Of a DNA stretch of 64,000 bases, positions 8,776 through 17,088 are shown piece after piece. The DNA comes from Pelagibius sp048268885 (GTDB lineage Bacteria; Pseudomonadota; Alphaproteobacteria; Kiloniellales; Kiloniellaceae). Numbering within the stretch: the first letter of the stretch is position 1; the number at the start of each line of letters is the position of its first letter. The stretch covers positions 62,001 to 126,000 of the forward strand of contig JBLWUP010000002.1 in the NCBI GenBank assembly GCA_048268885.1, in the 5' to 3' direction. Under the pieces are notes generated by a model. It did no database searches, was not told the origin of the DNA, and was given only the letters and a program-made list of their open reading frames with translations. The position numbers and the translations under genes are program-made.

Positions 8776-9918
8776 TCAAGAGGCGGGCGCCGCGTCCTGC
8801 ATAACGCCCGGCCGCCCGGAAATCCAGCATTCGAAGTCGGCAGCTGCCATGCGCCCGGCGATCACCTCGGCCAGCCGCTCGCCGATCAGCGGCGCGAATT
8901 TGAAGCCGTGGCCGGAAAAACCGGTGAGAATCCAGGCAGCCCCGCGCTGCTCGGCGATGAAGCGCTCCTCGGCTTCCACCGTGTAGAAACAGGTGCCGAT
9001 GCGCGCTACCCGGTAGCGTTCGAAGTCCATCAGGCTGTCGCGCGCCAGGGCCAGGCTGTGGGTCACGTCTTCCGGCCGGCCTTCGCGGTCGCGGTCGGGG
9101 TGGCCGGACAGGGAGAAGCCGTGGCTGCCCATCTTCATGCCCGTCCCCGCCGCCGGCGGCACCAGGTAGAAACCGGACTCGACGCCGATGTCCAGCAGCA
9201 TGGGATGCTGCGCCCAGGCCGCCAGGGTGTCCTCCGGCGGCGTCAGGTAGGCGTAGGCCTGGCGCGACGGCGTCACAAGCGCGGCGAAGTCCGGCAACAG
9301 GTCGGGCAGCCAGGGGCCCGCGGTGACGATCACCAGATCGCCGCTGACCGTGCCGCCGCTTTCCAGCGTCAGCGTCGCCGTCTCCGCGTCGATCCCGCTG
9401 ATCCGGCGCTTGGCATTCAGGCTGCCGCCCAGGGCGGCGACGCGCGCGGCCAGGCTCTGTACGATCGGCCGCGCCAGCAGCAGGCCGCCGGTTTTCAGGT
9501 AGAGGCCGCGGCTGTCCGCTGCGCTGCGCAGCAGGGGAAAGCGCGCCTGCAGGGCGCCGCCGTCCAGCCATTCCATCTCCTGGCCGATCTCCGCCAGGCC
9601 CGCGGCCGAGTCGTCCATCCAGCCGCCGGTGTCGCGGCTGACCGCCCCGTCGATGACCAGGGTGCCGGTTTCCACGTAGTGGCTTCGGCCGAGCCTTTGC
9701 CAGAGGCGGTCCCAGGCGGCGTAGGCCGGGGCGACCAGGCGGGCATAGCCGGTCATGGTGCCGTAGGGATAGCGGATCAGGCGGTGGTCGTCGACGGAGG
9801 AGCTTTGCTCGTTGGGGATGCCGCCTTGTTCGAAGACGACGACCTGATGCCCGGCGGCGAGCAGCGCTTCGGCCGCCGCGAGACCCATGATGCCGGCGCC
9901 GACGACGAGGATGCGCAT
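8776..9918 (-). CDS. FAD-dependent oxidoreductase, sarcosine / N-methyltryptophan oxidase type (DAO family), paralogue of its neighbour
   Basis: A 380-residue protein with N-terminal FAD motif MRILVVGAGIMGLAAAEAL. The sarcosine-oxidase signature is clear: GTCFYTVEAEERFIAEQ (probable flavin-linking Cys) followed by GFSGHGFKFAPLIGERL. It starts 3 bp after the ornithine-cyclodeaminase-like gene and ends 85 bp before the other oxidase, so the three form one unit. Two similar oxidases side by side suggest a duplication followed by change of substrate, for example different N-methylated or cyclic amino acids. The substrates cannot be read from sequence. Confidence 0.85.
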   Translation of the reverse strand: MRILVVGAGIMGLAAAEALLAAGHQVVVFEQGGIPNEQSSSVDDHRLIRYPYGTMTGYARLVAPAYAAWDRLWQRLGRSHYVETGTLVIDGAVSRDTGGWMDDSAAGLAEIGQEMEWLDGGALQARFPLLRSAADSRGLYLKTGGLLLARPIVQSLAARVAALGGSLNAKRRISGIDAETATLTLESGGTVSGDLVIVTAGPWLPDLLPDFAALVTPSRQAYAYLTPPEDTLAAWAQHPMLLDIGVESGFYLVPPAAGTGMKMGSHGFSLSGHPDRDREGRPEDVTHSLALARDSLMDFERYRVARIGTCFYTVEAEERFIAEQRGAAWILTGFSGHGFKFAPLIGERLAEVIAGRMAAADFECWISGRPGVMQDAAPAS

Positions 9919-9921
9919 GGC

Positions 9922-10857
9922 CTAGGCTCTTTCGTAGACGAGTTGTGCGGCGGCCAAGTCCTCGATGGCGGTGCCGACGGACTTGAACAGGGTGATCTGG
10001 TCGTAGAAGCGCCGGCCGCTGCGGTCGCCGCGGGTCATCTCGACCAGGTCGCCGGCGATGTCGTCGGGCGACAGGGCGCCGGACTCGACCGCCTGGACGA
10101 TGTCGCCGCCTTCCTTGGTGGCGCCGGCACGGGTGTCGACGAAGACGCGGGCGCGGCGCATGGCCTCGTCGTCGGTCTCGCGCATGTCCGGGCGGAAGGC
10201 GCCGACCAGGTCGACATGGGTGCCGGGCTGCAGCCACGCGCCGCGGATCAGCGGTTCCTTCGACAGGGTGGCGCAGGAGATGACGTGGGCGCCGCGCGCG
10301 GCTTCCTCCAGGTCGTCGGTCCAGTCGACGCGGAAGTCGCGCCGGCTGAGGCGCTTGGCCAACTTCTCCGCCTTCTGCGGATCGCGGCCCCAGATCAGTA
10401 CGTTGCAGATCGGACGTACGGCGGCGTGCGCCATGATGAGTTGCGGCGCCAGCGCGCCGGTGCCGACCATCAGCAGGCGCTCGGCGTCGGGCCGCGCGAG
10501 ATAGCTGGCGGCCAGCGCGGAGGCGGCGGCGGTGCGCTTCACCGTCAGCATGGGTCCGTCGATCAGCGCCAGGGGGGAGCCGGTCTTGCCGTCCAGCAGC
10601 ATATAGATGCCCATGATCGCCGGCAGCGACTTCTCGCCGTTGTCGGGGAAGACGGTGACCATCTTCACCCCGATGTGGCGGTCGGGCTGCCAGGCCGGCA
10701 TGAGCAGCAGCGTGGCGGTGCTGCCGCCGGTGACCTCGACGTCGTGGTGGTGGCGCAGCGGCACTTCGATGTCGCGGCGGAAGGCCTGACGCAGGCGCTC
10801 GACGAGGCTGGGATAGTCGAGCGCGGCCTCGACCTCCGCGGCGGAGATGACACGCAT
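9922..10857 (-). CDS. Ornithine cyclodeaminase / mu-crystallin family protein (imine reductase or amino-acid dehydrogenase)
   Basis: A 311-residue NAD(P)-binding protein with the family's features in order: N-terminal VEAALDYPSLVERLRQAF, the GVKMVTVFPDN segment, the substrate-binding lysine region TVKRTAAASALAA, the nucleotide-binding MVGTGALAPQLI, and the conserved aspartate motif DLVGAFRPDMRE. Members are ornithine cyclodeaminases, alanine dehydrogenases or ketimine/1-pyrroline-2-carboxylate reductases. Next to two imine-forming amine oxidases, a ketimine or pyrroline carboxylate reductase role is plausible but is inference. It lies 7 bp after lapA. Confidence 0.88.
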   Translation of the reverse strand: MRVISAAEVEAALDYPSLVERLRQAFRRDIEVPLRHHHDVEVTGGSTATLLLMPAWQPDRHIGVKMVTVFPDNGEKSLPAIMGIYMLLDGKTGSPLALIDGPMLTVKRTAAASALAASYLARPDAERLLMVGTGALAPQLIMAHAAVRPICNVLIWGRDPQKAEKLAKRLSRRDFRVDWTDDLEEAARGAHVISCATLSKEPLIRGAWLQPGTHVDLVGAFRPDMRETDDEAMRRARVFVDTRAGATKEGGDIVQAVESGALSPDDIAGDLVEMTRGDRSGRRFYDQITLFKSVGTAIEDLAAAQLVYERA

Positions 10858-10864
10858 GGACGAA

Positions 10865-11221
10865 CTAGTTCCCGCCGGAAACCGCTTTCAGCCCCGGCGC
10901 GGCCAGTTGCCGGGCGCCGGCGGTGCCTTGCGGCGCCGGTTTGGCGGCGCGCTTCAGTTCCACCAACTCGCGCTCCAGGATGGCGGCGCGCTGCTCGGCG
11001 CGGCGCGCCCGCGCGTGGACGATGCCGACCCGCAGCCACAACAGGAAGGCGCCGACCACCAGGCCGGTCAGCAGGCTGCCCAGCAGCACCAGGGCGAAGG
11101 GCAGGGTCAGGTGCAGCTCGAAAGGCCAGAAGTCGATGGTCACGTCCTGCAGGTTGGCCGACGTGAAGGTCACGAAGACGACCAGAAACAGAAAGCTGAC
11201 GATCAGGTAGATGTAGTGCAC
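10865..11221 (-). CDS. lapA: LapA-domain (DUF1049) inner membrane protein
   Basis: A 118-residue protein with two transmembrane helices (about residues 3-22 and 41-64) and a C-terminal cytosolic coiled-coil (ARARRAEQRAAILERELVELK), the standard LapA/YciS plan. In enterobacteria LapA works with LapB in controlling LPS synthesis; in alphaproteobacteria it typically lies beside ihfB, as here. The start is a GTG at 11219-11221 with only a weak ribosome-binding site. No lapB follows; instead the amino-acid oxidation cassette begins 7 bp downstream. Confidence 0.85.
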   Translation of the reverse strand: MHYIYLIVSFLFLVVFVTFTSANLQDVTIDFWPFELHLTLPFALVLLGSLLTGLVVGAFLLWLRVGIVHARARRAEQRAAILERELVELKRAAKPAPQGTAGARQLAAPGLKAVSGGN

Positions 11222-11367
11222 GGCCGGGCCACTCTTTTGCTCATGAGGCGTTTGCTCAGGAGGCGGTTGCGTCGCGGTAGGCCGAGTCTAGCCCAATCGC
11301 CGCTGCTCCGCGAGACCTGTCGTGAATTTCCCGGGCAGGGCCAGGCCCGGTGCTTGGGCCGGGCCGG

Positions 11368-11649
11368 TCAGCGGCTGTTCAGGCGCTCGCGCAGCTGCTT
11401 GCCGGTCTTGAAAAAGGGCACGTGCTTTTCCGACACGTTCACCGCCGTACCCGTACGCGGGTTGCGGCCGACCCGGGCTTCGCGGCGCTTCACCGAGAAG
11501 GCGCCGAAACCGCGCAGCTCAACCCTGTCCCCCCGGGAAAGCGCCTCGCTGATTTCGTCGAAGATCGTCGTGACGATACGCTCTACGTCACGATGGTAGA
11601 GGTGCGGATTCAGATCCGCGATGTGTTGGATCAGTTCTGATTTCGTCAT
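11368..11649 (-). CDS. ihfB: Integration host factor subunit beta
   Basis: A 93-residue member of the HU/IHF family that bends DNA as an IHF-alpha/beta heterodimer. It opens MTKSELIQHIADLNPHL (IHF-beta type) and carries the DNA-binding arm region ARVGRNPRTGTAVNV with the intercalating proline motif, then VPFFKTGKQLRERLN. It lies downstream of rpsA on the same strand, separated by a strong terminator and a 431-bp gap, so it probably has its own promoter. Position next to rpsA is the classic order. Confidence 0.97.
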   Translation of the reverse strand: MTKSELIQHIADLNPHLYHRDVERIVTTIFDEISEALSRGDRVELRGFGAFSVKRREARVGRNPRTGTAVNVSEKHVPFFKTGKQLRERLNSR

Positions 11650-12080
11650 AGCGACATCGTTCCCCTCCCGACCCGCGCTGCGGCCGGCGTCCCCTTCCCG
11701 TTTACCTCCCGCAAGTCGCCATCCGCCGCCGTTATCTACTGGAATCCAGCGGGGACCTTTATCGTTTTATTGCCCCTGCCGCGGTCGGATCGCGCTGCTT
11801 TTCTTATGGCCGGGCCTAATTCCCAGCCCATAAGTGTGGGAAACGTTGCCAGAGGAACGTCTGGGCGTCAAGGATAAGCCTTTCAGAACAAACGTTTTTT
11901 CGATGAATGCAGAGGACTGCAGAATCAGCGGAAGCGCATGGATTCCAGGCGTTTTCGCGGGCCCCGGACATGAGAAGGACATAAGAAGGGCAAAAGAAAA
12001 CGGCCCGCCGGGGTTTCGGCGGGCCGTTCGATTCAGGGACCTCCCGGGGTTTAACCCGGAGGGCCTCTAAGCCTTTAGAC
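11650..12080. other. Intergenic region between ihfB and rpsA
   Basis: This 431-bp stretch holds the rpsA terminator (11992-12026), and between about 12040 and 12064 a second small dyad with CCTCC and GGAGG arms. The rest should contain the ihfB promoter, but I could not single out convincing -35/-10 boxes. Short open frames here have no ribosome-binding site or recognisable product. Confidence 0.5.
11992..12026 (-). terminator. Rho-independent terminator of rpsA
   Basis: Read on the minus strand, a perfect 10-bp stem (CGGCCCGCCG / CGGCGGGCCG, at 12001-12010 and 12017-12026) is followed by TTTTCTTTTG. It lies about 55 bp past the rpsA stop. Confidence 0.9.
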
Positions 12081-13811
12081 TTAGTCTTCGTTCTTGTCGT
12101 CGCCTTCGGCCTTGGCCCGGGCCTCGGAGATGGCCGCGCCCAGGATATCGCCCAGGCTGGCACCGGACTCGGTGGAGCCGTACTCGGCAACCGCCTTCTT
12201 CTCTTCGGCGATTTCCCGCTGCTTGATCGACAGGGCGATCTTGCGGGTCTTGGGGTCGATGGCGGTGATGCGCGCATCGACCTTCTCGCCGACGGCGAAG
12301 CGGCCCGGGTTCTGCTCGCTGCGGTCGCGGGACAGCTCGGCCTTGCGGATGAAGCCGATGGCGCCTTCGGCGATCTGCACCTCGATGCCGTTCTCGGTGA
12401 CCTGGTGCACCGTGCAGGTGACCACGTCGCCCTTCTTCAGGTTCTCGGTCGAACCGGCGAAGGGATCCTCGCCCAGCTGCTTGATGCCCAGGCTGACGCG
12501 CTCTTTGTCGACGTCGACGTCCAGCACCTTCACCTTGACGTTGTCACCCTTGTTGTACTGCTTGACGGCTTCCTCGCCGGACAGGCTCCAATCCAGGTCG
12601 GAGAGGTGGACCATGCCGTCGATCTCGCCGGGCAGGCCAACGAAGAGGCCGAACTCGGTGATGTTCTTGATCTCGCCTTCCAGCTCGCTGCCCGACGGGT
12701 AGGTCTCGAGGAAAGCTTCCCAGGGGTTGTTGCCGCACTGCTTCAGGCCCAGGGAGATGCGTCGCTTCTGCTCGTCGACGTCGAGGATCATGACCTCGAC
12801 TTCCTGAGAGGTGGAGACGATCTTGCCCGGATGGACGTTCTTCTTGGTCCAGCTCATTTCGGAGACGTGGACCAGGCCTTCGATGCCCGCTTCCAGCTCC
12901 ACGAAGGCGCCGTAGTCGGTGATGTTCGTGACGCGGCCGGTGAACTTGGTGCCGACGGGGTACTTTGCGGAGACGCCTTCCCAGGGATCGGCTTCCAGCT
13001 GCTTCATGCCCAGGCTGATGCGCTGGGTTTCCGGATTGAAGCGGATCACCTGCACCTGGACCTGCTGGCCGATGGACAGCACCTCGGTCGGGTGGTTGAT
13101 GCGCTTCCAGGAGATGTCGGTGACGTGCAGCAGTCCGTCGACGCCGCCCAGGTCCACGAAGGCGCCGTAGTCGGTGATGTTCTTCACCACACCGGTCAGC
13201 ACCTGGCCTTCCTTCAGGTTGGCCACCAGCTCCGAACGCTGCTCGGCGCGGGTTTCCTCCAGCACGGCGCGGCGCGACACCACGATGTTGCCGCGCGAGC
13301 GGTCCATCTTGAGGATCTGGAAGGGCTGCGGGGTGCCCATCAGCGGGCTGACGTCGCGCACCGGGCGGATGTCCACCTGGCTGCCGGGCAGGAAGGCCAC
13401 GGCGCCGGAGAGGTCCACGGTGAAGCCACCTTTGACGCGGCCGAAGATGGTGCCGGTCACCCGCTCGTTGTCGGCGAAGGCCTTGGCCAACTGAGTCCAG
13501 GCTTCCTCGCGCTTGGCCTTCTCACGGCTCAGCATCGCCTCGCCGTTCTTGTTCTCCATGCGCTCGAGGTAGACCTCGACTTCGTCACCGGCCTTGAGTT
13601 CCGGCATCTGGCCGGCCTCGGCGAATTCTTTCAGGGCGACGCGGCCTTCCGATTTCAAGCCGACGTCGACAACGGCGGTGTCGCCGTCGATAGCGATGAT
13701 GATGCCGCGAAGGACTTTGCCTTCCAGACCATCTTCAGTGCCGAGGGATTCATCAAGGAGAGCGGCAAAGCTCTCTTTCGCGGGAGCGGTGTCAGTGGCT
13801 GCTTCAGCCAT
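12081..13811 (-). CDS. rpsA: 30S ribosomal protein S1
   Basis: A 576-residue protein with the six tandem S1 RNA-binding domains of RpsA, which brings mRNA to the 30S subunit. The repeats are visible as successive VxNITDYGAFVxL segments (VVKNITDYGAFVDLGG, VTNITDYGAFVELEAG, IKNITEFGLFVGLPG), with intervening RISLGLKQ linkers. The N-terminal ~25 residues and the acidic C-terminal tail are typical for alphaproteobacteria. It follows cmk by 139 bp, the standard cmk-rpsA order. Confidence 0.98.
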   Translation of the reverse strand: MAEAATDTAPAKESFAALLDESLGTEDGLEGKVLRGIIIAIDGDTAVVDVGLKSEGRVALKEFAEAGQMPELKAGDEVEVYLERMENKNGEAMLSREKAKREEAWTQLAKAFADNERVTGTIFGRVKGGFTVDLSGAVAFLPGSQVDIRPVRDVSPLMGTPQPFQILKMDRSRGNIVVSRRAVLEETRAEQRSELVANLKEGQVLTGVVKNITDYGAFVDLGGVDGLLHVTDISWKRINHPTEVLSIGQQVQVQVIRFNPETQRISLGMKQLEADPWEGVSAKYPVGTKFTGRVTNITDYGAFVELEAGIEGLVHVSEMSWTKKNVHPGKIVSTSQEVEVMILDVDEQKRRISLGLKQCGNNPWEAFLETYPSGSELEGEIKNITEFGLFVGLPGEIDGMVHLSDLDWSLSGEEAVKQYNKGDNVKVKVLDVDVDKERVSLGIKQLGEDPFAGSTENLKKGDVVTCTVHQVTENGIEVQIAEGAIGFIRKAELSRDRSEQNPGRFAVGEKVDARITAIDPKTRKIALSIKQREIAEEKKAVAEYGSTESGASLGDILGAAISEARAKAEGDDKNED

Positions 13812-13950
13812 GTAGTTAGTCCTTTCGTTCGTGCACTATCCAGGCCGGGCGGTTTGCCGCCGGTCTTCCCGGGACCATCCCGGGCGGTATGTCTTGCTGG
13901 CTTGCGCCCCAAGGCGGCCGAACCACGTGGCCTACCTTAAGGTGCGGGAT

Positions 13951-14622
13951 TTATTGCTTTTCTTGAAACCGTTCCTGGTCGTGTCGCCGGGCGATCTCCG
14001 CCATGGCGACCTCGAAGGCCTGATCGGCATCCATCTCGCTCGTATCAAGCCGGACCGCATCTTCCGCGGCCTTCAAGGGGGCGGTCGCCCGCCCGCTGTC
14101 GCGCGCATCCCTCTCGCGCAAGTCCTGCAAAACGCGGGCGTATATACTCTGCTCGCCCCGTTCGATCAACTCTTTATGCCGCCGGGCGGCACGTGCCTCC
14201 ACCGAAGCGGTTAGGAAAAACTTCACATCGGCGTCCGGACAGACGACCGTGCCGATGTCGCGGCCGTCCAGAACCGCCCCGTCCCGCGGGCCCTTGGCGC
14301 CTTCCGGCGGGCGGGCGGCGAAGTCGTGCTGGAAGGCCAGCAGGGCATCGCGCACGGCGGGCAGGGCGGCCACCTTCGAGGCCGCTTGGCTCACGGTTTC
14401 CAGGCGCAGATCGTCGCGTTGCAGGTCGATGGGCGCCAGGGCGCGGGCGGCCGCGGTGGCGGTCTCCGGGTCCTCCGGATTGCCGCCGGCGGCCAGAATC
14501 TTGGCCGCCACGGCGCGGTAGATCGATCCGGTGTCCAGGTAGGCGTAGTCCAGGGCGGCGGCCAGCCGGCGCGCCAGGGTGCCCTTGCCCGCCGCTACGG
14601 GGCCGTCGACGGCAATAATCAT
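13951..14622 (-). CDS. cmk: Cytidylate kinase
   Basis: A 223-residue NMP kinase that phosphorylates CMP and dCMP. The P-loop is GPVAAGKGT (residues 7-15) and is followed by YLDTGSIYRAVA, which contacts the nucleotide, and by DGRDIGTVVCPDADVKFFLTA-type CMP-binding residues and the LID arginines. It lies 15 bp after aroA, so the two are almost certainly cotranscribed, as in many proteobacteria. Confidence 0.97.
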   Translation of the reverse strand: MIIAVDGPVAAGKGTLARRLAAALDYAYLDTGSIYRAVAAKILAAGGNPEDPETATAAARALAPIDLQRDDLRLETVSQAASKVAALPAVRDALLAFQHDFAARPPEGAKGPRDGAVLDGRDIGTVVCPDADVKFFLTASVEARAARRHKELIERGEQSIYARVLQDLRERDARDSGRATAPLKAAEDAVRLDTSEMDADQAFEVAMAEIARRHDQERFQEKQ

Positions 14623-14637
14623 GGGCCCACCCTCACG

Positions 14638-15978
14638 TCACGGCGCCGCGATTTTCGCGCCCAGACCGGCCATCAGGTCGCTGAAGTCCGGAAAGGAGGT
14701 GGCGACCGGCGTCATGTCGTCGATCAGCACCGGGCGCTCGGCGGCCAGGCCCAGCACCAGGAAGCTCATGGCGATGCGGTGGTCCAGCTCGGTCTCGATG
14801 GCCTGGTTGTTGCCGCCCGGCGGGCGCCCGCCGCAGCCCTCGACGGTCAGCGTCTCCGGCTGCTCGCCGACGCCGACGCCGCACAGGGCGAGGCCGCGCG
14901 CCACGGCGGCCAGGCGGTCGCTCTCCTTCACCCGCAGCTCGCCCAGGCCGTGCATCACCGTGCGCCCCTCGGCGGCGGCGGCGGCCATGGCCAGCACCGG
15001 GTACTCGTCGATCATCGAGGGCGCGCGTTCGGCCGGCACCTCCACCCCCGTCAGGCGGCTGCCGCGCACCACCAGGTCGGCGATCGGCTCGCCGCCCTCC
15101 TCGCGGGCGTTTTCCAGGACGATGTCGCCGCCCATCTCCTGCAGGGTGGTGATCAGGCCGATGCGGGCCGGATTCATGCCGACGGCCTCCAGGCGCACCT
15201 CGGAGCCGGGCAGCAGCAGGGCGGCGACCAGCGGAAAGGCCGCCGAGGAGGGGTCGGCCGGCACCTGCACGGCACGCCCGGCCAGCTCCGGCTGGCCGGT
15301 CAGGACGATCTCCCGGGCGCGGTGGCCCTCGTCGTCGATCTCGCGGGTCACGATCTGCGCGCCGAAGTGGCCGAGCATGCGCTCGCTGTGGTCGCGGGTC
15401 GCCTCGCGCTCGATCACCCGGGTCTCGCCGGGGGCGTTCAGGCCCGCCAACAGCACCGCCGACTTCACCTGGGCCGAGGGCACCGGCAGGCGGTAGTCGA
15501 GCGGCAGGGGATCGCGTGCGCCGATCACGGTCAGCGGCAGGCGGCCGCCCTCGCGGGCGATGAAGGTGGCGCCGCAGGCCGACAGCGGCTCGGTGACGCG
15601 CGCCATGGGGCGGCGGCGCAGCGAGGCGTCGCCGGTCAGCACGGCGGTCAGCGGGTGGCTGGCCAGGACGCCCAGCAGCAGGCGCGCGCCGGTGCCGGAA
15701 TTGCCCATGTCCAGCACGTCCTCGGGCTCGCTCAGCGCCCCGACGCCGCGGCCCCAGACATGCCAGCGGCCGTCGCTGTCGCGGCTGATCTCGGCGCCCA
15801 GCGCGCGCATGGCCGCCGCGGTGCGCAGCACGTCCTCACCCTCCAGCAGGCCGTCGATGGTGGTCTCGCCGACCGCCAGGGCCCCGAACATCAGCGCCCG
15901 GTGCGAAATGGATTTGTCGCCGGGCAGGCGCACGCTGCCCGAAAGGGCGTCGCTCGGCCTGGCAGTCATGGGTTTCAC
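14638..15978 (-). CDS. aroA: 3-phosphoshikimate 1-carboxyvinyltransferase (EPSP synthase, class II-like)
   Basis: AroA joins shikimate-3-phosphate and PEP in aromatic amino acid synthesis. The 446-residue protein has PGDKSISHR near the N-terminus, SAQVK, RDHSERM and ESDRLAAVA, and matches the CP4-like class II enzymes along its length. At the position that is alanine in the CP4 enzyme (GNAATG), this protein has glycine (GNSGTGAR). The start is a GTG at 15976-15978, with AGGAAC about 11 bases upstream; an ATG three codons later (15967-15969) is the alternative. It heads the aroA-cmk-rpsA run; its leader contains a 12-bp tandem repeat. Confidence 0.96.
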   Translation of the reverse strand: MKPMTARPSDALSGSVRLPGDKSISHRALMFGALAVGETTIDGLLEGEDVLRTAAAMRALGAEISRDSDGRWHVWGRGVGALSEPEDVLDMGNSGTGARLLLGVLASHPLTAVLTGDASLRRRPMARVTEPLSACGATFIAREGGRLPLTVIGARDPLPLDYRLPVPSAQVKSAVLLAGLNAPGETRVIEREATRDHSERMLGHFGAQIVTREIDDEGHRAREIVLTGQPELAGRAVQVPADPSSAAFPLVAALLLPGSEVRLEAVGMNPARIGLITTLQEMGGDIVLENAREEGGEPIADLVVRGSRLTGVEVPAERAPSMIDEYPVLAMAAAAAEGRTVMHGLGELRVKESDRLAAVARGLALCGVGVGEQPETLTVEGCGGRPPGGNNQAIETELDHRIAMSFLVLGLAAERPVLIDDMTPVATSFPDFSDLMAGLGAKIAAP

Positions 15979-15996
15979 GGGGCGAGGGTTCCTTGT

Positions 15997-16066
15997 TCTA
16001 AACTGGGTTCTAAGTTGGGTTCTAAGCCGGGTTCTCAGCTGGGTTCTGGGCTGGGCTCTGGGCGGG
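15997..16066. repeat. 12-bp tandem repeat, about six units, in the aroA leader
   Basis: Six consecutive units of the form TCTAAG(C/T)(C/T)GGGT run from 15997 to 16066; the first four are TCTAAACTGGGT, TCTAAGTTGGGT, TCTAAGCCGGGT and TCTCAGCTGGGT, and the last two are more degenerate. They lie just upstream of aroA (minus strand) and in the region between it and the plus-strand FYDLN-acid gene. Confidence 0.85.
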
Positions 16067-16202
16067 ACTTCGGCGGGCTTTGCCTGCTTGCGACAGGGTC
16101 GTTGCGGCGACCGTCAATTACCTTTTGACAGCGATGCACGATCATGGCAATTGCCACGCCCAGCCTGTGAACTGCAAGACCTTTGGATGGAGGATCGCGC
16201 TG

Positions 16203-16583
16203 GTGGCTAATCCGAAGTGGGGAACCAAGCGCATTTGTCAGGGTTGTGGGGCCAAGTTCTACGACCTGCAGAAGTCACCGATCGTCTGCCCGTCTTGTGG
16301 CGCAGAATTCGATCCCGAGGCTCTGCTGAAGTCGCGCCGCGGACGCAGCGCGCCCAAGCCGGAGCCCGCGCCGAAGCCGAAAAAGCCCAAGGCGAAGCCG
16401 GTGGCCGACGACGACGATGATGATGACAGCGACGATGACGAGTTCGAGATCGACGACGCCGAGGCGGATGCCGCGGTGGGCGACGACGACGATGAGGATT
16501 TCATCGAGGACACCTCGGACCTGGGCGACGACGACGACGTGAGCGACGTGGTCGTCGGCGGCGACGACAAGGAAGATACCTGA
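16203..16583 (+). CDS. TIGR02300 family (FYDLN acid) protein
   Basis: A 126-residue protein typical of alphaproteobacteria. The N-terminus ANPKWGTKRICQGCGAKFYDLQ and then CPSCGAEFD make a four-cysteine zinc ribbon; a Lys/Pro linker (KPEPAPKPKKPKAKP) follows, and the rest is strongly acidic with runs of Asp. The GTG start at 16203-16205 has a GGAGG 9 bases upstream and matches the family's N-terminus; the frame is open further upstream to about 16080. The cellular role is not known; zinc ribbon plus acidic tail suggests nucleic-acid or ribosome/RNA polymerase contact. It is transcribed divergently from aroA. Confidence 0.9.
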   Translation: MANPKWGTKRICQGCGAKFYDLQKSPIVCPSCGAEFDPEALLKSRRGRSAPKPEPAPKPKKPKAKPVADDDDDDDSDDDEFEIDDAEADAAVGDDDDEDFIEDTSDLGDDDDVSDVVVGGDDKEDT

Positions 16584-16889
16584 AGTCCAGGGCAGGCAAA
16601 GCCCGGGCTAGGCCTCCGGAAGATCCGGACGTCGGGGCCGCTGGCGTCAGGGCTGCCGTTAGCACAAGAGTAAGGCTTCGCCCCGATACTCGCGTCCCTG
16701 CCTTTGGGGGATCGCAACGGACGGCGCGGGGGCGCCGCGCCGGCCCCCCGAAAGGACCGGTCGAGGGGGCGAATTTTTCCTTGCCTTGACCGGGCGGGAT
16801 ACCTAATTTCCCGCATCACGCCGCCGGGCGACGGGGTTTCTGCAGAGAGACCCTTCGGGGGAAATCCCCCGGACACCCGCGGTTCCCAT
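16584..16889. other. Intergenic region before tRNA-Ala
   Basis: No credible gene in this 306-bp gap. It holds the likely tRNA promoter near 16781-16809 and a GC-rich stretch with a small hairpin at about 16848-16870. Confidence 0.5.
16781..16809 (+). promoter_or_regulatory. Candidate sigma70 promoter of tRNA-Ala
   Basis: TTGCCT (16781-16786), a 17-bp spacer, then TAATTT (16804-16809) followed by CCCGC. The tRNA begins about 80 bp downstream. The tRNA-Ser near the window end has a closely similar arrangement (TTGCAT, 17 bp, TAGTTT, CCCGC). Confidence 0.45.
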
Positions 16890-16965
<76 letters not shown>

Positions 16966-16976
16966 AGTTTCCAAGA

Positions 16977-17008
16977 CCCCCGGCCCGGCGGCCGGGGGTT
17001 TTGCTTTT
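16977..17008 (+). terminator. Rho-independent terminator after tRNA-Ala
   Basis: A 9-bp GC stem (CCCCCGGCC at 16977-16985 and GGCCGGGGG at 16990-16998) with a CGGC loop, followed by TTTTGCTTTT. Confidence 0.9.
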
Positions 17009-17088
17009 CCGGCTCCCTGCCTTGCCCCGACCCGGCCTTTGCCCTATTCGAAAGGCCAACAAACAACACGCGGCTGGGGAGGCCCCGA

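Noticed and set aside
8687..10237. A 516-codon minus-strand frame across the flavoenzyme and cyclodeaminase-like genes
   Set aside because: It is in another frame on the same strand as two clearly recognisable genes and is extremely Arg/Ala/Gly-rich, as expected for an out-of-frame read of high-GC DNA.
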